Shown: positions 10,293-21,560 of the stretch, piece after piece
Numbering within the stretch: the first letter of the stretch is position 1
How the letters are laid out: the number at the start of each line of letters is the position of its first letter
Source of the DNA: Strongylocentrotus purpuratus
Lineage: Eukaryota; Echinodermata; Echinoidea; Camarodonta; Strongylocentrotidae
Assembly: GCF_000002235.5 (NCBI RefSeq)
Contig: NW_022145613.1
Coordinates: forward strand, 12,940,981 to 13,004,980
Direction of reading: 5' to 3'
Length of the DNA stretch: 64,000 nucleotides
Notes under the pieces: generated by a model
Seen by the model: only the letters and a program-made list of their open reading frames with translations
The model's database searches: none
Told to the model about the DNA's origin: nothing
Translations under genes and position numbers: made by a program

Positions 10293-11413
10293 AAAAACAT
10301 TTCCCATAGAGATTAAACGTAAACGGAAAATAGAATTCACAAATCCCACTTTGTAAGTGAAATATGAGCATGATCCCGGCATCTGACCAAAAAATAAAGT
10401 GCACAGTTATGATAGCTTATTGTCTCCGCTACAACATACTCGAAGCTCAGCGTAAACAAAGGTAAAACAACAGAGATATTGCTCGCGAAAGACGGACATG
10501 TAGAATCCAGTTTTGAGAAATAGTCATGTCCTATAGACAATACACGCAAAATGTGAAAAACTGACATGCATCCTTTAATCGCAAAAATACGCCATGATAC
10601 CTTTGTCAAACTGGAAATGAGTGGACACAGCATTTGTTGAAAATTATCTCAGCTAGAATATATCAAAATTTAGGAGAAAAACAATCTATATTTACAGAAA
10701 TACAATCAATTTCCCAAAAATATGCAAACGTCATAATATGCAAATTTAAATTTTGAGTTTGGAGGCCATTATGATGACATTATGACTTAACTGAGGGTCA
10801 AATGAGACATGAAATCATATCTCCATGTCATAATCGATCCAAATATGAAAAAATATTGGGAGTTTCTATCTATTCTAAAGAGTTACAATGAATTTTATAT
10901 AGGCATGTTTTTGCCCATGTATTGTGGATAAAGATAACGCAAATCCGCGCGTGCTGTCAACTTTGACGGACGCTCATTGCGTTAATAAAAGGTGAAACAA
11001 TTATCAAAATGCTTGGAAAAATGTGCCAAATATGATTACAGAGAAAATTCGGCGATTCTATGTTGCAAAATGCCAGTACGCGCGAAAACGCGCACGCATG
11101 CGCGTGTGCGCGATTTTTTTTGCGAAATGCTTTAAATGGCCTGAAACGTATGCAAAAAAAATTTAAGACGATTAAGAGCATTTTTTATTTTTGCACGCGC
11201 ATTAACGCGCGCACAAACGCGTACGCGCGCGTCTACGCACGTTTATTGACCTAAAATTGACCGGACGGATATTGATCTTAATCATGATAAATATGAATGA
11301 AAATTTCTATCCGTTATGAAGATATGATCATTAGTTGATTTTCACAAAATGGCGCCTGGATGACGTCACGATGATTTTGAGTCTTTGAAAAGTCACGCAG
11401 TTCTAACCCAGCA

Positions 11414-11630
11414 AACACAAAACGTTTTTAAAACGTTTACAGAACGTTCTTATAAGGTTCCGTACGTCTTCGTCCATATTAAACGTTTAAAAAACGTTTA
11501 TATAACGTCTAAGTTGGGACCTTACATTCGCTGCAGAGCTAGGTCTTTTGAAGACGTTCAGAAAACATTTTTTGGACGTTACAAATAAAACGTTCTTGGA
11601 TAGGTCCTGTAAAACGTTTACAGAGAGGGG
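11414..11630. repeat. Left AACGTT-rich subterminal minisatellite
   Basis: AAACGTTT, AACGTTC, ACGTCT and close variants recur about every 15-25 bases. AACGTT is a palindrome, so the tract is rich in overlapping inverted repeats. It forms the left subterminal region of the inserted transposon. Confidence 0.8.
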
Positions 11631-11649
11631 GTCAACTGCGGACGCACCG

Positions 11650-11656
11650 TATATAA
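11650..11656 (+). promoter_or_regulatory. TATA box of the transposon's internal gene
   Basis: TATATAA lies just inside the left minisatellite, about 30-40 bases before a GC-richer segment (from about 11685) that ends in a splice donor. This spacing fits a core promoter. No expression evidence is available. Confidence 0.45.
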
Positions 11657-11684
11657 TCGTACCACTGTAGAGGTCAGTGAATCG

Positions 11685-11806
11685 TACCCGGCCGGTGCGG
11701 CGCGCTCGCTCGAGAGCTTGCCGCGTTGTTTAAACTGACTGACGAATTGACTGCTTGATGACGTGACTTCGAGATTTCAAATAATCTGTTAGACTGAGAC
11801 ACTGAG
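11685..11806 (+). other. Putative 5' non-coding exon
   Basis: A GC-richer segment downstream of the TATA box ends ACTGAG/GTAAGCG at 11806/11807, a strong donor. The only ATG in it is followed almost at once by a stop, so it would be 5' UTR. The start is approximate. Confidence 0.4.
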
Positions 11807-11994
11807 GTAAGCGTTATTTTAACATTTTGATATCTGTAAGGAATTTAAGCTTTGTTTGATTGATTTTGAAGCATGTAAAATGAAAAAAATATTGATTATT
11901 TGCATTAAAATTAAAAGTATGTCGCATGTGCAGGCCGTTGAAACTCTCATTGCATTGACTTGTAATTGGGTAGGCTAGGCTATGTGCACACATA

Positions 11995-12041
11995 ACTCCA
12001 GGAAGCTCCGATGCCGAACGGCGTCGGAGCTTCTTGGAGTT
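11995..12041. repeat. 47-bp near-perfect palindrome
   Basis: ACTCCAGGAAGCTCCGA pairs with TCGGAGCTTCTTGGAGT around a short GAAC loop, giving a stem of about 21 bp with two mismatches. It lies in the first intron of the transposon's gene. Confidence 0.8.
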
Positions 12042-12823
12042 TAGTGCATACATAGCTGCATTACTATCTTGGCTGTGTATTAAAAGCTGTGCTATTGATA
12101 CTCAACATTTCAAACACCACTGTACAAAACTCTTTACTAAAAATTGGTACTTAAGTGATAATTGATGACACCTAAATAGCAATTGATTGGCATGATTAGA
12201 TCTATGTGCATTTGTGTTTTATGTGTGTATTGACTAGAGTCTAGGTATTCCTTTTGAGCAAATGCTGCCTATTAAAGTATTAACACTTAGTGCAGTGCTA
12301 GAGGTCAATAATAGCATTGACTCTTTGCTGGAGTGGGTATGTGCGCATGGCTCATTACATTACATGGTAATTGGATGACTAAAACAGTTGAGTAGTTAAC
12401 TTTGCTGTCTGGAAAAATCATGGAAAGTTACACTCTGGATTTAAAATGCTATTTCGTGAAGAAAATAAGTCCCTCGACTACCATCTCATTTCTTGACTTA
12501 TTAACTCTTCCCTCAATAACATTTAAAATCCCCATGGGAGTGGAACATTCCATGCTTTTCCCTCCACCACCGTTTAGCAACTTTAATTTATCCCACCCCC
12601 TATTACAACAGGTTTTTTTTTTAGGCAATTGAAATAGCTCCCAAACCACCTTTTTTTGTATGGATATTGTTTTTATAGAAATATCTAGACCTAGATCTAT
12701 ATCTTGTCCTCAATTTCGTCCCTTTAAACAAATTATTTTTTAGTTCAGATGACACATTATTTAAAGAAATTGATTTCCAATAACGTAGATTAACTTGTTG
12801 ATTTGTTTTATTTTTACATACAG

Positions 12824-14006
12824 GCAACTATGTGAAAGCGCAAAAACATCGCCAGGAAGGCAGAGGACACGTCAAACCTGGAATCGCAAATCTTCAAATG
12901 AATCCGGAAGTGACGCTGGTAAGTATTTGTCTCCTGGTGGTTAGTAGTACTTGGCTCGGCCAGAGAGGTATAATTTACATCTTATTTCTAGTTTTCTTCA
13001 AAATCCAACAGATGATGAAAACCTAACATAATTTATTTGGGATAGCTATACCTGCTTTGTGTCCCAGCCATGCAAAATGATGATTGATAAATGTGGCACC
13101 ATTCCGGCAAAACTGGAAATTAATTTGTAATCTAGGCATAAATTTCGGACAAGAAAATTGCATTACCCAAAAGTTTGTTCAGTTTATGAGAATTCTTGTC
13201 ATGTCTTGATATCCCTTGTAACATTTGCAATGTGTCTCTGTTTTTTTTTAGATCTGGAATCGGTTCAGACCCAGGAGAACAACATGTACGCGGAGGAACG
13301 ACTAAGGCTGTGGCAGCAGAGATACCAATGCCGAAACTGAATGCGAAGTCCAAGTCCACATCGCATTTTTCAGTTCCAACCCACAACTCCAGCAAGGGCT
13401 CGGGCTTCAGAAAGTAAGTTTTTCAGATAGCATTTCACAAACGAAAGTTTTTGAGGGGTTTTAGAGCGTATAAACTAACAAAACAACATTTGCCATTTTT
13501 ACTATTAAAGTTGCTACACTAAAATACTGTTGGATTGGAACAGAGAGACAGACTATTTCGGCATACATGTAATTTATTTTATCAACAAGGCATGGGTATA
13601 TTTTTCTTACAGAAGAGTCGCTTTTAAATCCTTACAGTATGTATACTTTGTTTGAAGCGCTGCACAGGTGTTGTCTTTGAAGCTGGGTGATATATTCCTG
13701 AAGTAACTTAATTAGTCAGCTATCAAACATATCACGCCAAAATATCCAATTCATTTGCTGTCACACTTTTTAATGACTTGAACTGTTATTATAATGCATT
13801 TTATGTGTCTTTTTTTTTTCTTCTCAGGCAATTTTCAAGTGCAGGTACTGTGTACGCTGCAGAGGCTGGAGGAAGGGCAGCAGCAGCCGACGCAGTTGGT
13901 ACAAAAACTGCTTTTGTCTAAATCGGAAACGGCCGTTGATGTGGAAGACCTGAGGGAGCCGTTTACCAAACCATTGAACACCGAATTTTCATTCAAGGTA
14001 GATTAA
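12824..14006 (+). CDS. Three-exon gene of unknown function inside the transposon
   Basis: Exon 1 is 12824-12918 (acceptor TACATACAG, donor CTG/GTAAGT). Exon 2 is 13252-13413 (acceptor after a T-run, donor AAA/GTAAGT). Exon 3 starts at 13828 after TTTTCTTCTCAG and can read to a TAA at 14004-14006, or splice at GTAGAT at 13998. One frame runs through all three with consistent phase. It contains QLCESAKTSPGRQRTRQTW in exon 1, AEERLRLWQQRYQC in exon 2 and VLCTLQRLEEGQQQPTQLV then LREPFTKPLNTEFSFK in exon 3. A TGA at 13338-13340 interrupts it in exon 2 and is followed at once by an ATG (13341), from which an 83-codon product could be made. No start codon was found upstream in exon 1. The exon 3 peptide looks protein-like, but I do not recognise the family. 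It could be a decayed captured gene or a non-coding transcript with remnant exons. Confidence 0.4.
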
Positions 14007-15493
14007 GATACCTTCATTCATACTCGGATTTAAAGGGGAAATCTACCCTAGACATTTCACTGCTTCAATCAAAGGAGACAAATTTGAACAAAATTAAAAA
14101 TAAGAAATGGGCAAACTCGGTAAAGAAAATAAAATAAGGAAACTACTCTTTTGTACATACTCTCGGCTATTCAAATTGACAATGCTGATGACATCTTGAG
14201 TAGCTCTAAGTTCACTTTGTACACAAAATTTCACATTTTCTAACCCCCATAGTCAAAGCATGCATTGTTGTGTAGAAAGCTATTCGTCATTAGTAATCTG
14301 AACATACTCTGTTTAATAGCTGTGGAAATATGTAACTTTAAGGAAACTTTATAAAATATGAAATTCTGTGTACAAAGTTGATGGATAGCTACTCACAGTT
14401 GATGTCATCAGTGTTGCCAATTTGTAGAGCTGAAACAAGTGTAGTTTCCATGTTTTTTTTTTTTAAGGACTTTCACTTGAAATGTGACTTCTTAAAATGA
14501 GTCACATTTTAATCACTTGTAGAAGTTGATGAGAAAGTAAATACATGTACTCTTTTGAATAGTTATAATTTGCACCGGATGATGAAGCTAATCCTCGATG
14601 GAGGCTCATAGCTAAATCGGTTATTCACATGTATTTTTATGATAATTTGTGACATTTTGTTAAAAGGTTCTGATGAATTTGTGCACATTGATATAGTATA
14701 CGAAGAAATTCTATGCACTATTTGGTTTTACCAAAGATCAAGACTTATTATAAAAAGATTTCTTAATCATTTGCTGGGGCATCTTTTTGGCATGAATTGC
14801 CAACATTCTTTGGAGAATGCAAGACAAATTATAGGTTCTGTAAAGAACTCAAATTGCTTGTATAAAGTGTGTTACCAAAGTTGCTATATGTGTGCTGTCA
14901 AATTCTTGACACTATTCATTTTATCTTGTCTTGTATATTCATAGAGACATAGACCCGTGAAGATATGAGTGTTCATACTTGCCAGTTAATGACATATCTT
15001 CAACTCATCTATCAGATTATTGTGTATTATTTGTAGATTGTTCATGTGTTATGTATCTATATTTTTAAAGGGGTAGTTTAGTATTGGTTAAACTAAACTT
15101 TAAAACCCAAACCTGCACCATCACGGTGCAAAGTAATAATGACAAACGACCAAGTAAAACCCCTGTTATTATTCAAAATGACCTGTTTCAGTTTCTGCAT
15201 TTAATGTTTGTTTGAAATAATAATTAAATATCTATATCAATTGATTTTTAAAGAACTATTCAGATTGTTTTTCTTCAAAGTAGTCTTCAATTTTTTTAAA
15301 TATTTTTAATGAAAACATATTTATGGATATTTCAGCCGTTTGTGAACCGATTTCGATCAAATTACAATTTATTCTGAATATTAGAATTGTATTTTCTTTC
15401 GGGGGCACTTCGGGAATTACCAATACTTTTTCCAAATGTGCATGATGTACTGCATTGCCAAGCCTTTGTACATACTTTGTAAATTTGTTTGAA
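14007..15493 (+). other. Putative long 3' UTR of the transposon gene
   Basis: AT-rich sequence between the last recognisable exon and a polyadenylation signal. An open frame at 14639-14944 has no domain content and is read as chance. No further acceptor with a good downstream frame was found. Confidence 0.35.
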
Positions 15494-15499
15494 AATAAA
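15494..15499 (+). terminator. AATAAA polyadenylation signal
   Basis: AATAAA in a context of TGTAAATTTGTTTGAAAATA lies just before the right minisatellite. It would end the internal transcript inside the transposon. Confidence 0.5.
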
Positions 15500-15544
15500 T
15501 TAATCAAATCAATCAAATACATGTGTGACTTAGCGTTTATTAAA

Positions 15545-16260
15545 ATTCACTGTATGTTCGACGTTTTTAACACTTTTGCTGAACGTTCTCATTACGTTTC
15601 CAGTACGTTCTAGACGTTCTTAAAAGGTTTTCTGAGCGTTTTTAAAACGTTTCCAGGACGTTGCAGACGTTTTTAAAAGGTTTGTTGAACGTTTTTGAAA
15701 CGTTTCCAGGACGTTCCAGACGTTCTTAAAGGTTTTCTAAACGTTCCTAAAACGTTTTCAGGACGTTCTAGACATTTTTAAAAGGCTTTCTGAACGTTCT
15801 ACACGTTCTTAAAAGGTTTTCCGAACGTTCTTTAAAGGTTCTCTGAACGTTCTTACAATGTCTGCAGACATGTTAGACATAATTTAAAGGTTCTCACAAT
15901 GTTTTCTTGACGTTCTAGACGTTCTTATCAGGTTTTTGCACGTTCTCACAACGTTCCCAGGACGTTCTAGATGTTCTTAAAAGGTTTTCTGGAAGTTTTT
16001 AAGGTTCCTAAAACGTTCTTAAAACGTCCCACACGTCCGACAGGTTTTCTGCAGGTCCTTGCACTTTAAAGCAAATCTATATAAGGTTGTTTATTGGTTC
16101 TATAAACGTTTAGAAAACGTTAAAAAAACGTCCATTTGGAACGTTCTTAAAACGTCTTAAACCTACCACAAATCAACGTTTCTAGAACGTTTTCACAAAA
16201 CGTTTAGAAAACCAATTTGGAACCTTTTTAGAACGTTCAGAAAACGTCCAATTGTTAGGT
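15545..16260. repeat. Right AACGTT-rich subterminal minisatellite
   Basis: About 0.7 kb of degenerate tandem units near 40-45 bases long, built from AAAGGTTTTCTGAACGTT, AAAACGTTTCCAGGACGTT and AGACGTTCTT. It is three times longer than the matching tract at the left end, so the ends are asymmetric. Confidence 0.85.
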
Positions 16261-16396
16261 GGGAAGTTAGACTAAGATCTACCATCATTTAAAGATTCAT
16301 AACAATGGCTTCATTCAGTCTTGAGATATCCTGCGAACAAATTCGAGGAAGAATAATAATAAATAAATAAATAATAAAAATCTTGACGAAATCAAA

Positions 16397-16495
16397 AGGT
16401 GATACGTCTACGTACGTATCACCTAATAAATAAATAATGAATAACAATCTTGACGAAATCAATAGGTGATACGTAGACTTCGTTACGTATCACCT
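16397..16495. repeat. Two A-type spacer hairpins
   Basis: Hairpins at 16397-16424 and 16464-16495 have AGGTGATACGT arms that pair exactly. Each is preceded on the plus strand by CTTGACGAAATCAA. They lie in AT-rich spacer between unit 1 and unit 2, both family A, and share their stem with the family A terminus. Confidence 0.85.
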
Positions 16496-16679
16496 AACTA
16501 GATTTTAATTCGTCACCTTGACGAATTAGGTGATACGTAATTATGCTCATGTGTAGCATAAAGAAGATCGCATTTTCACGATTTCATCTTTCGTTATAAA
16601 ATACTTCTCCCATTTATGGTCTATCCATAAGTCAAGTTTCAACTGCATAGGGCAGAGGGAGACAGAGCAATAGAATAAG

Positions 16680-16765
16680 AGGGAGGCAAGGCAAGAGAGA
16701 GAGAGAGAGGGGGAGAGGGTGAAAGAGTAGAGAGAGAGATATAGATAGATGCAGAGACAGACCAA
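16680..16765. repeat. GA-rich microsatellite
   Basis: GAGAGA-type purine tract inside unit 2. A matching tract is present at 48000-48165 in unit 20, so it is a shared feature of this variant. Confidence 0.85.
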
Positions 16766-16784
16766 AAAAAGGGAGAGGGGCAGA

Positions 16785-17028
16785 ACATGAAACTAAGTAA
16801 CACATCAATCCATTGCATATTAAGAAAATGAAACATATTTAAATTGTTTTTCACCTCATTCCATATTCTGGACCCTTCAGAACATTCAAAGAAGATAGGA
16901 CGATAGGTTTCTATCTCTTTTCTACAAAGGGAACATACATTTGACTGTGTTAATCCAAAAAGATACAGTTTATCATTACAAAATATGATGTTATGTAAAA
17001 ATTTATACTGAAATTCCCTGGTGACCAT
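16785..17028 (-). mobile_element. LINE fragment: C-terminal zinc-knuckle (zf-RVT-like) region
   Basis: The minus strand encodes REFQYKFLHNIIFCNDKLYL, then LTQSNVCSLCRKEIETYR, then IFFEC and IWNEV. This is the region after the reverse transcriptase of many non-LTR retrotransposons, with a C-x2-C pair followed by a downstream C. The usual histidine before IFFEC is proline here. No reverse transcriptase core is attached. The fragment sits exactly where unit 20 has other sequence, so it was probably acquired by this unit. Confidence 0.7.
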
Positions 17029-18276
17029 GATTAAGAGTGGTATAGCGCCCCCTTCAGGTATTTGATAGAGATTTGTAGAATCAGGATTTCAGAAAAAGTC
17101 GCCTAACACGCAAACTAAGAAAATTCTGACATGTCGCCTTTAATTGAATTTTTCACTATGATGATGTCATCAAAATGATAAATAATTTACGTCATTCTTG
17201 TAGATAATTTTCTTAGCTACACCGTATCAAAATTTTGGAGAATGTAAAGCACAAATGAGCTAGATAGTGCTCAAAGATCAATGTCATGTAGATTCATGAT
17301 GTGAACGAAATTCACCTTACGTGGGCATAACACGCCAATTAAAAATATTCTGACATGTGGCCTTTAATTGAATTTTGTACTATGATGACATCAATGAAAT
17401 AAAAAGCAATGTGTATTTATCTTGTAGGCAATTGCCTTAGCTACAAGATACCTCAATTTGGAAGAAAATCAGTCAATATTATGAGAAATACACTAAATTG
17501 TCCATAAATATAATGACGTCATAATATGCAATTTTGTATTTTGACTTCCAAGGCCATTATGATGATGTCAAGATGCATTTAATGGCCAAATGAGAAATGA
17601 AATCATATCTCCGATTCATACTCTATCTAAATATGAAAAAAAATGGCAGTCCTTATTCATCCCAAAGGACTTTTTACAGGCATGTTTTTGCCCATATATG
17701 CTATGTAATACAAGAGCTAGCGCGCAAGGATATTTATCTTGAACGGACGCTCATTCCGTTATTAGTAGTGATAAAGAGATTAACATGGTGTCAAAAAGTT
17801 TGGAAAAATGTGTCAAACATGATGACAGAAGAAATTTGGCGAATATATGTTGCAAAATGCCAGAACACGCAAAAAGCGCGCGCGCATGCGCGTTTGAGTG
17901 ATTTTTTGTCAAATGCTCTATATGGCTTGAAACGTATGCAAAAAAAATTTGGGATGATTTAGAGCATTTTAAATTTTTACGCGGAAGAACGCGCACGCGC
18001 GCATTTGCGCACGTTTATTGACCTGAAATTGACCGGACGGATATTGATCTTATTCATGATAAATATGAATTAAAAATTACTTTCCGTTATGAATATATGA
18101 TCATGAGTTGATTTTTACAAAATGGCGCCTAGATGACGTCATGATAACTTTGAGTCTTTGAAAAGTCACGCAGGTCTAAGTTAGACTTAGATCTATCATC
18201 AGTGAAAGTTTCATGATAATGGCTTTATTCAGTCTTGAGATATTCTGCGAACAAAATCGAGGAAGAATAATAAAAA

Positions 18277-20066
18277 CTAGAAATTTAATTCGTCATGGGG
18301 ACGATTTAGGTGGTCTGTCTTCAATTCCTATGTTCATGCTCATCTTTAATTCAATATTTACTATATTGAAAAAGGGAGAAGTTATATAGACATGTAAAGA
18401 ATGATGATCATGATGATGATCTTGATAGTAATGGTGATGACGATGATGATGATCATGGTGATGTTGATGATCATCAACAGACCATGATGACATCTGATTA
18501 AAAAATGAGGGAACGTCGAGATAGCGTATAGTCTCAGCTACAACATACTCAAAAATCAACAAAAATCAAGCCGAAATAATGGCGATATTGCTCGCAAAAG
18601 ACAAGAATGTAGAATCCAGATTTGAGAAAAAGTCATCTCCCATAAGGATTACATGCAAAAAGTAATGGATCAAGTGATAATAGGGTAATAAAAAAGTAAA
18701 TATGGTTGTCTATTACATTATTTGCGATTGTACGTGTTTTAATATTTAAAGGAGATGGTACATTAAAAGGTCAAAAAGAAAAAAAAGTGAAAAAAAAAAT
18801 TGTTGGAGACGCCCGGACTCGAACCAGGGACCTCGAGGTCGGAAGTCAAGTGAGTTACCGATATACCAAAACATTTCCCATAGAGATTACACGTAAACGG
18901 AAAATGGAATGATCAAATCCCACTTTGCAAGTGAGATATGAGCATGATCCCGGCATCTGATCGAAAAATAAAGGGCGCACTTGTGATAGCTTATTGTCTC
19001 AGCTACAACATACTCGAAGCTCAGCGAAAACAAAGCTAAAACGACGGAGATATTGCTCGCAAAAGACAGGATGTAGAATCGAGTTTTGAGAAAAAGTCAT
19101 GTCCCGTAGAGAATACACGCAAAATGTGAAAAATTGACATGCCACCTTTAATCGCAAAAATACGCCATGATACCTTTGTCAAAATGAAAAATTGTGTTGA
19201 CTGCATTTGTAGAAAATTGTCTCAGCTAGATCATATCAAAATTTGTAAGAAAATCGATCAATATTTACAGAGATACAATCAATTTTCCAGAAATCTGCTG
19301 ACGTCATAATATGCAAATTGAAATTTTGAGTTGGGAGGCCATTAGGATGACGTCATGAGTTAATTGAGGGTCAAATGAGACATGAAATCATATCTCCAAC
19401 TCATGTTTTTTCTAACCATGATATAAAAGTCGGGGTCATTAGACTATCTGAAGAGCTATTTTGATTTTTAAAATGGCATGTTTTTGATCAAATTTGCATT
19501 ATATTGCCCATAGCAGCACGCGCGGATTTTGAACTTTGACGCGCGCTCACGGCCTTATGAAAGGTCAAGAGTGACTGAAATTAATGTAAATTGTCATTTA
19601 CGGTAACAGGAATCTAAATCATGTAAACATTTTGAATTTGACCTTTTTCCGCGCGCTGTGAGCGCGCGCAACGCGCGCGGGGACACGTACGGACGGAAAA
19701 TTTTGAAATGCTTAAAATGACCTGGTTCGTACTTTCGTTTAATAGTAAGATGATTTTGAGCATTTTGAAATTTTGACGCACGCGTACGCGCGCGTCATGA
19801 CCTTTATGTGACCTTTGATGACATGACCTGTTGACCCTTGACCTGAAGTATATGTGATATGAATATGAATGACCTTTGCCTATGCATCATGAAGATATGA
19901 TGGATAACGTGATTTCACAAAATGGCGCCTGGATGACGTCACGATAACCTGATGACCTTGAAAAGGTTACTGTCACGTCTCATGACAATGACCTATGAAT
20001 GTGTCAAAATTGAAAGAAATTAACACAACCGATCTTGAGTTAACCGATGAACAAAAAACGGGGAGA
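18277..20066 (-). mobile_element. Helitron-like unit 3 (family B, long form)
   Basis: Begins CTAGAAATTT, then the TTCGTC hairpin and GGTGGTCTGTC; ends GGGGAGA (minus TCTCCCCG). GAT microsatellite at 18402-18492, tRNA-like module at 18805, CRE/octamer composite at 19299-19318, GC-rich inverted repeat at 19649-19797. It is the first of a run of nearly identical family B right halves. Confidence 0.8.
18805..18867 (-). ncRNA. tRNA-Arg-like module, anticodon-loop CCG
   Basis: B box GGTTCGAGTCC is intact, the anticodon loop TTCCGAC gives CCG (arginine), and the 3' acceptor strand CGTCTCC is followed on the minus strand by a run of nine T, a possible pol III terminator. The D-arm side has a T where the other copies have C (minus AACTCAC). 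The 5' acceptor strand is not complementary. Confidence 0.65.
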
Positions 20067-20084
20067 AATAAAAATAAATAATAA

Positions 20085-21536
20085 CTAGAAATTTAATTCG
20101 TCACGAAGACGAATAAGGTGGTCTGTCCATGTCTTATGATAGATTTGAGAATGGGAGAAGTTATATAGACATGTAAACAATGATGATCATGATGAACATG
20201 ATGATGATCATGATAGTAAAGGTGATGATGATCATGATAATGATAATGTTATATGATGATCAAAACGATAATGTTACTGATGATAATGATCATAATATTG
20301 TGATGTTGATGATCATCATCTTCAGTCAATGATGATGATGATGATAGTGACATTGACGATGATGATGATGATGATGATGATGATAATATTGATGATGATG
20401 ATGACGATGATGAGTATGAGCATGATCCTGACATCTGATTGAGGACATATTTAGATAGCAAATAGTCTTAGCTACAACATACTAAAATTTGGGAGAAAAC
20501 TGTTGAATAACAACCGAGATACTGGTCAAAACACATTGTCATGCAAATTCATGTTTTGAAAAAAGTGACTTCCCATAGACATAACACGCAAATATGACAA
20601 ATTATGCATTGTCGCATTTAATGGAATATTTAACTATGATGACGTCATCTAAATGTAAAAAAAATATATATATCTGATAGAAAATTATCTCAGCTACAAC
20701 ATATCAAAATCTGGGAACAAATCGATCACCGATAAGTGAGATAATCTCAAATAAACAAAGACAAAAATGACGTCATCAACAAAATACATTTGTTTGAGTT
20801 TAGATGCCAATATGATGACTTTATTTCACTTTGTACGAGTCAGGGTGGTATGAAATCATATCTCCAACTCATGCTTTCTCCAACCATGATATATAAATTG
20901 GGGGTCAATGGACTATCTGAAGAGCTATTTCGATTTTTAAAATGGCATGTTTTTGATCAAATTTGCACTATATTGCCCATAGCAGTACGCGCGGATTTAG
21001 AACTTTGACGCACGCTCACGGCCTTATGAAATATGAAGAGTGACTGAAATTAATGTAAATTGTCAATTACGTTAAGAGGAATCCAAATCATGTAAACAAT
21101 TTGAATTTGACCTTTTCCGCGCGTTATGAGCGCGCGCAACGCGCCCGGTGACACGTACGGACGGAAAATTTTGAAATGCTTTAAAAATGACCTGATTCGT
21201 ACTCTCGTTTAATAGTTAAGTGATTTTGAGCATTTAAAAATTTTGACGCGCGCGTACGTGAGCGTCATGACCTTTATGTGACCTTTGATGACATGACTTG
21301 TTGACCCTTGACCTGAAGTATATGTGATATGAATATGAATGACCTTTGCTTAGGCATCATGAAGATATGATGGATAACGTGATTTCACAAAATGGCGCCT
21401 GGATGACGTCACGATGACCTGATGACCTTTAAAAGGTTACTGTCACGTCTCATGACAATGACCTATGACTGTGTCAAAATTGAAAGAAATTAACACAACC
21501 GATCTTGAGTTAACCGATGAACAAAAAACGGGGAGA
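20085..21536 (-). mobile_element. Helitron-like unit 4 (family B, short form)
   Basis: No tRNA-like module. It has the longest GAT microsatellite of the array (20177-20435). GC-rich inverted repeat at 21116-21270. The right 250 bases are almost identical to units 3 and 5. Confidence 0.8.
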
Positions 21537-21560
21537 AATAAAAATAAATAATAATAATAA

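Larger units (their letters stand above)
11407..16263 (+). mobile_element. 4.86-kb DNA transposon with AACGTT-rich ends, inserted in unit 1
   Basis: The element interrupts the conserved unit sequence exactly: TTCTAA at 11401-11406 and AAGTTAG from 16264 rejoin to the TTCTAAGTTAG seen in other units, leaving a 2-bp AA duplication. Its ends are CCCAGCAAACA on the left and, on the complement of the right, CCCACCTAACA, an imperfect terminal inverted repeat. Both ends carry AACGT-rich minisatellite DNA, about 0.2 kb on the left and 0.7 kb on the right. The interior carries a spliced transcription unit on the plus strand. No transposase domain was recognised, so it is probably non-autonomous or carries a captured gene. 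The superfamily is not assigned. It is younger than the unit it interrupts. Confidence 0.75.
9564..16352 (-). mobile_element. Helitron-like unit 1 (family A), split by a transposon
   Basis: The left end is CTAG, a short spacer and an AATTCG..CGAATT hairpin followed by GGTGATACGT. Read on the minus strand this is a classic Helitron 3' end. The right end (minus TCTTCCTC) is at 16352. A GAT microsatellite lies at 9847-9916, a tRNA-like module near 10231 and the GC-rich inverted repeat at 11079-11246. The unit is cut at 11406 and resumes at 16264 because a 4.86-kb element sits inside it. It is the first unit of the array, and its CTAG end abuts the host intron sequence. Confidence 0.8.
16498..18266 (-). 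mobile_element. Helitron-like unit 2 (family A variant)
   Basis: Ends are CTAGATTTT with the TTCGTC hairpin on the left and GAGGAAGA on the right. Instead of the GAT tract it has a GA-rich tract (16680-16765) and a LINE fragment. The middle (17040-17640) is a diverged form of the common core with two copies of the GATAGTGCTC / CATGTGGCC module. The GC-rich inverted repeat is at 17869-18020. Confidence 0.75.

Noticed and set aside
14639-14944. 101-codon plus-strand frame within the transposon
   Set aside because: No splice acceptor in phase, no domain, composition like surrounding AT-rich DNA; treated as 3' UTR.
16547-16765. Ser/Leu-rich frame over the GA tract
   Set aside because: Translation of a GA microsatellite in unit 2; the same effect appears at 47969-48265.
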